Positions 1 to 4,744 of a stretch of 6,964 nt of DNA are shown in pieces. The position numbers were made by a program, and so were the translations under genes. The notes under the pieces were generated by a model. That model was not told where the DNA came from and searched no databases. It was given only the letters and a program-made list of their open reading frames with translations. The stretch's first letter is position 1. Every line of letters starts with the position of its first letter. The DNA comes from Verrucomicrobiales bacterium (GTDB lineage Bacteria; Verrucomicrobiota; Verrucomicrobiia; Limisphaerales; UBA1100), in NCBI GenBank assembly GCA_003517285.1, contig DPAW01000074.1:1911-8874 (forward strand). Direction: 5' to 3'.

Positions 1-703
1 CGCAGGCCGCCAAAAACCTAAGCAACAATTCCCCGCCCTGCCGCAATTTATCAGCCCCGGAGGCGAAGCCGGCGTACACGAACAGCAGGATGATTAGTTG
101 CGGCGCTACCTTCAAAGCGGGTCGAACGGATTCCGTGCGTTCCCACAATTTCGGGCGCAACAATTGTCCGATCAAAATCGGCAACAGGACGATCAGAAAC
201 ATCCGCAACACCATGGCGATCGTGTCGAACTGCACTGTGGCTCCCACGGCTCTTTCCAGAATGAAGGGCGTCAAGAGAACGGTCAGTGAATTGGACAACA
301 CGGTTACCACCAACGCCAATTCCCGGTTTCCTCCGGCCATCATGGTTAACGCCAACGCGGACGCCAACGTCCCCGCCTGAGCCGCCATGATCATTATTGC
401 GGGCAGAAAATGCGGATCGCCTTCGGGCCGCAACCAAAGTGCCAACCCATAGGCCGCCACCGGTGCCAGCACGAAGGTCGACGCCAGAACCGGCACGATC
501 GCCCGCCAATTAAACGCCTGACGTACCAGGCTGGAGGTATCCATCGAAAACCCGGAAAATCCCTGCATCAACCCCACAAACACAGGGATGATGTGCCCCT
601 GCTCCTTGATGTACAACCCCGGCCCCGGGGCCCAGAGCCCGACCGGGATAAGGCAGAGCAGCACTACCAGAAACCAGTATCGCTTTAAAAACCCACCGCT
701 CAT
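1..703 (-). CDS. SBF-like (bile acid:sodium symporter superfamily, YfeH/RCH1-type) membrane transporter, 3' end cut by window
   Basis: Reading the minus strand from ATG at 703 gives 234 codons without a stop up to the left edge. The protein is strongly hydrophobic, with likely membrane segments near residues 9-26, 37-53, 68-90, 99-122, 128-149, 162-182 and 199-214. The stretch around residues 109-149 (GTLASALALT, then AGGN at 123-126, then SNSLTVLLTP at 137-146) matches the conserved core of the SBF-like family, whose members carry organic anions or affect ion homeostasis at the inner membrane. The usual PTT just before this core reads QAGT here. Family members are about 320-340 residues, so roughly a third is missing. 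The start is supported by the ATGA overlap with the upstream kinase stop (700-702). No strong ribosome binding site precedes it, which fits coupled translation. The substrate cannot be inferred. The family call is fairly secure. Confidence 0.8.
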   Translation of the reverse strand, partial: MSGGFLKRYWFLVVLLCLIPVGLWAPGPGLYIKEQGHIIPVFVGLMQGFSGFSMDTSSLVRQAFNWRAIVPVLASTFVLAPVAAYGLALWLRPEGDPHFLPAIMIMAAQAGTLASALALTMMAGGNRELALVVTVLSNSLTVLLTPFILERAVGATVQFDTIAMVLRMFLIVLLPILIGQLLRPKLWERTESVRPALKVAPQLIILLFVYAGFASGADKLRQGGELLLRFLAAC

Positions 704-1569
704 CGAACACCCAACACGCGGTTCAGATCTCGCACCAGTAGGGTCATGTTTGGCGGCCGCTTTTCAGGGATGAAATCGATGCATTTCAGGATCAGCTCCT
801 CCAATTTGATCGGAATGTTATCGTTAAACTCCCGCGGCTTACGAATGCGATAACGTGGGTTGAGCTGGTTGGCGAGCATGGCCTTTTGCGTCTGGCCCTC
901 AAACGGCTTTACACCAGTTAGCAATTCGTACAGCGTTACACCGTAAGCATAGATGTCCGCGCGTTGATCAAACTTCCAGCCATTGGTCAGCTCAGGTGAC
1001 ATGTAAAATGGGGTACCGGATTTCTTCTCAATTTTCACCGGCTTGTCTGGGATCACTTGAGCGGTGTCAAAATCACATAAATATGTGACGCCACCCCGGC
1101 TGATAATCACGTTCTCCGGCTTCACATCCAGATGCATGTAACCTGAATCATGCACATGCTCCAACGCGGCGGCTAACTCCACCAGAATGTCGCTGAGAAT
1201 CCCCCCTAATCGAACATCATCTCTAACCATCATTTCACGGAGACACTGACCTTCCACATATTGCAGCACCTCAAACTCGCGACCTTTCAACTCGCCCTGC
1301 CCAATGTAGCCCACCACATTAGGATGAGGCGGCATGCTCTCCATGATTTGGCAGCCACGCCGAAATAATTTGGGCCCCGATGAACCAGTCCGAAAGGTAT
1401 CGTGTAACACACGCAACGCCACCGGCTTGCCATTCACATCATTTGCCAACCAAATCGTCGCCAAGCCGCCTTTGGCAATACGCTCCAGCAATCGGTAGTC
1501 CCCAAATTTTCTGTTCTCAATGAGTTCGATAATTGTCCCTCTTGAAATCGTCCGCCGCCAATCGAACAA
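700..1569 (-). CDS. Atypical eukaryotic-like Ser/Thr protein kinase with degenerate catalytic motifs (possible pseudokinase)
   Basis: This 289-residue soluble protein is almost entirely one protein kinase domain (about 25-285), with no membrane segment or added sensor domain. The fold is recognisable from the nucleotide loop (IAKGGLATIW, 31-40), HPNVVGY (82-88), the catalytic loop HLDVKPEN (146-153), DFD (166-168), the activation segment GTPFYMSPE (185-193), DIYAYG (205-210) and a final Arg (271). Key residues differ from active kinases. The beta-3 VAxK lysine is Arg53, the alpha-C glutamate position aligns to Gly72, HRD is HLD, DFG is DFD, and the first and third loop glycines are Ala32 and Ala37. 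Asp148, Lys150, Asn153 and Asp166 are kept, so metal and ATP binding may survive. The start is a TTG at 1569. An in-frame stop lies just upstream at 1581-1579 and no ATG precedes the domain, so TTG is the best choice, though its ribosome binding site is weak. It overlaps the downstream transporter gene by 4 bases. Confidence 0.88.
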   Translation of the reverse strand: MFDWRRTISRGTIIELIENRKFGDYRLLERIAKGGLATIWLANDVNGKPVALRVLHDTFRTGSSGPKLFRRGCQIMESMPPHPNVVGYIGQGELKGREFEVLQYVEGQCLREMMVRDDVRLGGILSDILVELAAALEHVHDSGYMHLDVKPENVIISRGGVTYLCDFDTAQVIPDKPVKIEKKSGTPFYMSPELTNGWKFDQRADIYAYGVTLYELLTGVKPFEGQTQKAMLANQLNPRYRIRKPREFNDNIPIKLEELILKCIDFIPEKRPPNMTLLVRDLNRVLGVR

Positions 1570-1634
1570 TCCGATCGCTCATCGTTCAACAAAAATCGCT
1601 TGGCTCCAACCAAACCAACGAGTATTGCCCCTTC

Positions 1635-2531
1635 GTGCGCAACACTGCCGCAATTGCTGTTTACCTGTTGATCGTGTTTATAGGAGCCGCCGCCATGGCT
1701 CCAGTCGCGTGGATGGCGGTGTTCTCGGATACGCCTGTCCTGAGCTTCCTGAACTTCCTTGAATCCCATGACGATTTCCATCGCTACTTTAATCGTTGCC
1801 TCATGCTATTGGCCCTGGTTGGCCTCGGCCTGCTTTGGCGCGTCACCAAAATCAAATCTTGGGCGGAGCTTGGTTGGACGGATTTCTCAAAAGCCAAAAA
1901 CCACATCAGCATAGGACTGCTCATCGGCCTGGCCTCTCTTATGGCTATAGCGGCCTTGGGATTGATCTTTGAAGCCCGTGAATTCCGCCCTGCTCATCCG
2001 CATGAAGAATGGGGCAAACATTGGCTCAATACACTAGGCGCCGCCATTGCCGTGGGTGTGCTCGAAGAAACCCTGTTTCGCGGCACGCTCTTTGGCCTGT
2101 TGCGCCGTGATATGAATTGGCGTTGGGCTGCTGTTGCTAGCGCCCTGCTTTTTGCCAGTGTTCATTTCATTGATCAACGGCCCAACGTATCGGAAATCAC
2201 CTGGAGCACCGGCTTCACAGCATTCCCGCAGTTCATCCATGATTTTGCCCATGCCCCTCACTGGCCAGCTTACGCGGTGAACCTGTTCCTGGCCGGGCTG
2301 ATTTTGGCGGGCGCCTTTCAACGAACCGGCAACCTCTTCATCGCCATCGGCATCCATGCCGGCTGGATTATCGCAATGAAAACGAACAGCTTCATCAGCT
2401 CTCCCGTGAACACCCATGTGTTCTGGGGCGACAATAAAACCAGCGACGGTTGGGCGGCGACCCCCTTGCTTGCAGTGATGGCATGGTATATCTTGCGCCA
2501 TGATCCAAAGCCCGCTGAGCCGGTGGATTGA
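1635..2531 (+). CDS. CPBP-family intramembrane glutamic protease-like protein (Abi/CAAX protease-related)
   Basis: A 298-residue polytopic membrane protein if started at GTG 1635. The three CPBP (Rce1-like) motifs are intact: EETLFR (Glu144, Glu145, Arg149), FASVH (Phe173, His177) and the histidine in GIHAGW (His241). These form the intramembrane active site of CAAX-type proteases. About eight hydrophobic segments are visible, roughly at 5-29, 55-69, 91-112, 133-156, 164-179, 213-228, 234-250 and a last one near the C terminus. The loop between motifs 2 and 3 is long (about 64 residues) and rich in His and aromatic residues (HDFAHAPHW). The start is uncertain. The frame is open upstream to a TTG at 1533, but that would overlap the divergent kinase gene. 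An ATG at 1695 has a good AGGAG (1682-1686) but would cut into the first membrane helix. GTG 1635 keeps that helix and leaves a 65-base divergent spacer. Substrate unknown; bacterial members serve in prenyl-protein-like processing, bacteriocin immunity or unassigned roles. Confidence 0.82.
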   Translation: MRNTAAIAVYLLIVFIGAAAMAPVAWMAVFSDTPVLSFLNFLESHDDFHRYFNRCLMLLALVGLGLLWRVTKIKSWAELGWTDFSKAKNHISIGLLIGLASLMAIAALGLIFEAREFRPAHPHEEWGKHWLNTLGAAIAVGVLEETLFRGTLFGLLRRDMNWRWAAVASALLFASVHFIDQRPNVSEITWSTGFTAFPQFIHDFAHAPHWPAYAVNLFLAGLILAGAFQRTGNLFIAIGIHAGWIIAMKTNSFISSPVNTHVFWGDNKTSDGWAATPLLAVMAWYILRHDPKPAEPVD

Positions 2532-3231
2532 TACCGCCCTGGCAATCGCTTATCCCGAGCAATGCCAGCTTTGCGAACAACATTCCGCGACCGCCGCACA
2601 GGGGTATGTTTGCCGATCATGTCAAAAATCATTGCGCCCAACAAAGCCACCTTGGTGCCACCAGTGTGGTCTCCCCGTGAGCGCAAACCAACCGCCGGAT
2701 GCCCCGTGCCTCAATTGCCGGGATACTGACCGGCAGTTTCATCAAGCACGGGCAGCCTTCACAGCACAAGGCCCCATGCGGGAAATCATTCACCGCTACA
2801 AATACGATCAACATGAGTTTTTTGAGCCGCTCCTGAAGCAATGTTGCCTCCAAGCGACTCTTCCTTCCCCAACAACCTACACAGCTTTGATCCCGATCCC
2901 GCTTCATCCTACAAAAAAACGCGAACGAGGATTCAATCAAGCAGACCGGCTGGCAGCGTTCTTTGCAGAACTATTCGACATCCCGATAAATGCAGGCCTA
3001 TTGAAGCGGGTGCGTTTCACCGAGACCCAAACTCACCTTTCCCGCTCCCAACGTCTCCGCAACCTCCGCGGCGCATTCGTTTGCTCGAATAGCACGTGCG
3101 AAGGCAGGTTTTTGCTGATTGATGACGTCATGACCACCGGTGCAACGGCCAGTGCCGCAGCGCATGCTCTAAAGAAAGCCGGCGCCCAACAGGTAGATGT
3201 ACTCACATTGGCCCGTGCATTACCTTTTTAA
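2500..3231 (+). CDS. comF: ComF family protein (zinc-ribbon phosphoribosyltransferase-like, competence-associated)
   Basis: A 243-residue protein of usual ComF length. The N terminus carries four CxxC pairs (Cys22/25, 38/41, 53/56, 70/73), the double zinc ribbon typical of the family. This is followed by the motif Y-K-Y (100-102), the IPIPLHPTKKRERGFNQ segment (131-147), TQTHLSRSQRLRNLRGAF (176-193) and the PRPP-binding loop LLIDDVMTTGAT (205-216). ComF is a cytoplasmic protein needed for DNA uptake in naturally competent bacteria, but it is also widespread in non-competent ones, and its enzymatic substrate is not settled. The ATG at 2500 lies 32 bases inside the 3' end of the CPBP gene in another frame, so translation may be coupled; no strong ribosome binding site precedes it. 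No other competence gene is in the window, so the role here cannot be taken as DNA uptake. Confidence 0.93.
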   Translation: MIQSPLSRWIDTALAIAYPEQCQLCEQHSATAAQGYVCRSCQKSLRPTKPPWCHQCGLPVSANQPPDAPCLNCRDTDRQFHQARAAFTAQGPMREIIHRYKYDQHEFFEPLLKQCCLQATLPSPTTYTALIPIPLHPTKKRERGFNQADRLAAFFAELFDIPINAGLLKRVRFTETQTHLSRSQRLRNLRGAFVCSNSTCEGRFLLIDDVMTTGATASAAAHALKKAGAQQVDVLTLARALPF

Positions 3232-3274
3232 TTTTAGCTTGTGACCTACCACTGAATCTCAGCATCATCCTCTT

Positions 3275-3289
3275 GGCACGCATGGTGCC
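3275..3289 (+). other. Small inverted repeat just upstream of accD start
   Basis: GGCAC (3275-3279), loop GCATG, GTGCC (3285-3289) can form a 5-bp stem five bases before the preferred accD ATG at 3294, where a ribosome binding site would be expected; none is seen. It might affect accD translation initiation. It is short enough to occur by chance, and it lies inside the gene if translation starts at TTG 3273. Confidence 0.25.
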
Positions 3290-3293
3290 GCCT

Positions 3294-4220
3294 ATGGCAG
3301 ATACACCCAAAAAGACGCTCGGCTTGGAAACGGTAGAACCGGCCGTCACGCCGCCCACCGATGTGGAACCGGCCATTGAGAAAAAGCCCGTCAGCCCCGG
3401 CAACTCCAGAAAGCGGGAAATCCCCCAAGGCCTCTGGACCAAGTGCCCGGAGTGCGGTGAAATGATCTTCGATAAGGAATTGGAGGAAAACCTCAAAGTC
3501 TGTCCGCACTGCACGCACCATTTCCCTACTACCGCCTGGGATCGCATTAACGCTCTCACGGAGCCCGAATCATTTCAGGAAACCGAGGCGGATATGATCA
3601 GCGTGGATACTCTGGAATTCACCGGCACAGCGGCGTATGCCGACAAACTGGAAAAGCATAAGGAAAAAACCGGCCTCAAGGACGCCGTCATTACCGGCAT
3701 TGGCCGCATGGGCGATCATGAGGTTGCCTTAGGTGTAATGGACTTTAATTTTCTGGGTGGCTCCATGGGCTCAGTGGTCGGGGAGAAAATAACCCGCATC
3801 ATCGAGCTAGCAACGGAACGGCGCCTACCCGCAATTGTAATCAGTAGCAGCGGCGGCGCCCGCATGTACGAAGGCATGTTTAGCCTGATGCAGTTGGCCA
3901 AAACTAGCGCTGCCATTGCATACCATGGCCGGCAAGGCCTGCCCTATCTGAGCGTACTGACCCACCCGACCACGGCGGGCGTCATGGCCAGCTATGCCAG
4001 CCTAGGTGATTTGATTATTTCAGAACCTAAAGCGATGATCGGCTTCGCGGGACCGCGCGTCATCAAGGACACCACCCAGAGCGAGTTGCCCGAAGGATTC
4101 CAGACTGCAGAGTTTCTGATGGAACGCGGCCTGATCGATTCCATTATCGACAGAACTGAAATGAAGGCTCGGATCACCGAGTACCTTGATTATCTCTGCC
4201 TGAATCTGAAGAAGGGCTAG
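3294..4220 (+). CDS. accD: Acetyl-CoA carboxylase carboxyltransferase subunit beta
   Basis: AccD pairs with AccA to form the alpha2beta2 carboxyltransferase. This moves the carboxyl group from carboxybiotin-BCCP to acetyl-CoA, giving malonyl-CoA, the first committed step of fatty-acid synthesis in the cytoplasm. With the ATG at 3294 the protein has 308 residues. A variable, Pro/Glu-rich N-terminal tail (1-45) leads to a four-cysteine zinc ribbon (Cys51, Cys54, Cys70, Cys73), then the crotonase-like carboxyltransferase domain. Hallmarks are DFNFLGGSMGSVVGEK (150-165), SGGARMYEG (186-194, where many homologues have Gln for Tyr), LTHPTTAGV and GFAGPRVI, and PEGFQTAEFLMERGLID near the C terminus. 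Other in-frame starts are ATG 3282 and TTG 3273; none has a clear ribosome binding site. It follows comF by 62 bases on the same strand. Its stop interlocks with that of the convergent lipoprotein gene. The common neighbour folC is absent on the 3' side. Confidence 0.96.
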   Translation: MADTPKKTLGLETVEPAVTPPTDVEPAIEKKPVSPGNSRKREIPQGLWTKCPECGEMIFDKELEENLKVCPHCTHHFPTTAWDRINALTEPESFQETEADMISVDTLEFTGTAAYADKLEKHKEKTGLKDAVITGIGRMGDHEVALGVMDFNFLGGSMGSVVGEKITRIIELATERRLPAIVISSSGGARMYEGMFSLMQLAKTSAAIAYHGRQGLPYLSVLTHPTTAGVMASYASLGDLIISEPKAMIGFAGPRVIKDTTQSELPEGFQTAEFLMERGLIDSIIDRTEMKARITEYLDYLCLNLKKG

Positions 4221-4600
4221 AGCTTCGGCTTGAGTTTCTCGTAAATCAACTCTGAAGCACCTTGGTCACCAAACGGTCCAACCCGAATGGAGAGTTCCGT
4301 CTTCTTGGGGTTTCTAGCCTTGGCCTTGAACACCACGCGGCCAAAATCGCCATCCGCCACCACCGTGCCGGTAAACGCCTTGGTCTCTTTCTTATCGATA
4401 TTGAAATTTAATTCCGCACAGGTTTGCTCAATCGCCGCCATTACTTGGTCCACCGGTTTGGTTGATTCCACCTCCAAATCGCCACGAATGTAAGCCACCG
4501 TTCCGGCACCGGCACCTACCGCCACCAAACCCACGCAGCCTGATTGCAGCCACAACATTCCCCCCGCCACAAGAGCGGCCAATAAAGCCTTAAATTTCAT
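4217..4600 (-). CDS. DUF3568-type small lipoprotein
   Basis: A 127-residue predicted lipoprotein. The N terminus is a signal peptide (MKFKALL, then a hydrophobic core), ending in LQSGC with Cys22 as the likely lipidated residue. The box is slightly off consensus because Leu sits at -4 and Gln at -3. After Cys22 comes a Gly/Ala-rich stretch leading to GTVAYIRGDLE, then an alpha/beta domain ending in LSIRVGPFGDQGASE and a C-terminal YEKLKPKL. The RGDLE segment and the IRVGxFGD segment are what I recognise as the DUF3568 family, short envelope lipoproteins of unknown function. The ATG at 4600 is chosen over an upstream in-frame start at 4654 because it begins a proper signal peptide and follows a strong AGGAGGAG site. 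The protein is probably anchored on the periplasmic side of a membrane. Its TAG (4219-4217) overlaps the stop of convergent accD. Confidence 0.85.
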   Translation of the reverse strand: MKFKALLAALVAGGMLWLQSGCVGLVAVGAGAGTVAYIRGDLEVESTKPVDQVMAAIEQTCAELNFNIDKKETKAFTGTVVADGDFGRVVFKAKARNPKKTELSIRVGPFGDQGASELIYEKLKPKL

Positions 4601-4602
4601 GT

Positions 4603-4610
4603 CTCCTCCT
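4603..4610 (-). promoter_or_regulatory. Strong ribosome binding site for the lipoprotein gene
   Basis: On the minus strand AGGAGGAG precedes ATG 4600 by two bases (AGGAGG with four). It is the best Shine-Dalgarno match in the window and fixes the lipoprotein start at 4600 instead of the longer 4654 option. It suggests efficient translation relative to the neighbouring genes, most of which have weak sites. Confidence 0.8.
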
Positions 4611-4612
4611 TG

Positions 4613-4626
4613 ATCGCGATCGCGAT
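4613..4626. repeat. 14-bp perfect palindrome (possible operator)
   Basis: ATCGCGATCGCGAT reads the same on both strands. It lies between the candidate promoter (4633-4661) and the ribosome binding site (4603-4610) of the lipoprotein gene, about where the transcript would begin. That is a classic place for a repressor site, but it could also be chance in a sequence where CG and GATC are frequent. No second copy was noticed in the window. Confidence 0.4.
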
Positions 4627-4632
4627 GTTCCG

Positions 4633-4661
4633 AGACTAGGCGGGGTAACTTCACGGGTCAA
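4633..4661 (-). promoter_or_regulatory. Candidate sigma-70-like promoter for the lipoprotein gene
   Basis: On the minus strand, TTGACC (4661-4656) matches the -35 consensus at five of six positions. It is followed after exactly 17 bases by TAGTCT (4638-4633), a weak -10 box with three of six matches. Transcription would start near 4626, at the edge of the 14-bp palindrome, giving a leader of about 25 bases with the strong ribosome binding site. The prediction rests on consensus matching alone. Confidence 0.35.
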
Positions 4662-4726
4662 GCGGCGCACATCCGACTTATTCACACCAGACTACTCTTG
4701 CCACCAACTGACCCCAGTGCGACATT

Positions 4727-4744
4727 TGGCGGACGGTGGCGGAC
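4727..4744. repeat. Tandem 8-bp direct repeat over the histidine kinase start
   Basis: TGGCGGAC occurs at 4727-4734 and again at 4737-4744, ten bases apart, about one helical turn. The second copy overlaps the GTG start codon at 4736. The GGCGG of the first copy may act as a weak ribosome binding site. It could be a protein-binding site or a small duplication; nothing in the sequence decides between these. Confidence 0.3.

Noticed and set aside
90..380. Plus-strand open frame opposite the transporter
   Set aside because: Antisense shadow of the transporter coding frame with no recognisable domain.
51..509. Long minus-strand open frame of 152 codons
   Set aside because: Gly/Arg-rich low-quality protein in a different frame from the clear membrane transporter that covers the same bases.
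1600..1628. TTGGCT, 17 bases, TATTGC as a promoter for the CPBP gene
   Set aside because: Only seven of twelve consensus positions match, and it would give an almost leaderless transcript.
1682..1697. AGGAG followed by ATG 1695 as the CPBP start
   Set aside because: Good ribosome site, but it would remove most of the first membrane helix; the AGGAG may be chance.
1434..1781. Minus-strand open frame spanning the kinase start and the CPBP 5' region
   Set aside because: Overlaps two better supported genes and has no family resemblance.
3208..3240. T-rich end of comF as a terminator or accD promoter
   Set aside because: No stem precedes the T run, and the nearest -35/-10 pairs have poor spacing.
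4217..4654. Longer form of the lipoprotein starting at 4654
   Set aside because: The extra 18 residues are charged, would sit in front of a signal peptide, and include the ribosome site and palindrome of the shorter form.
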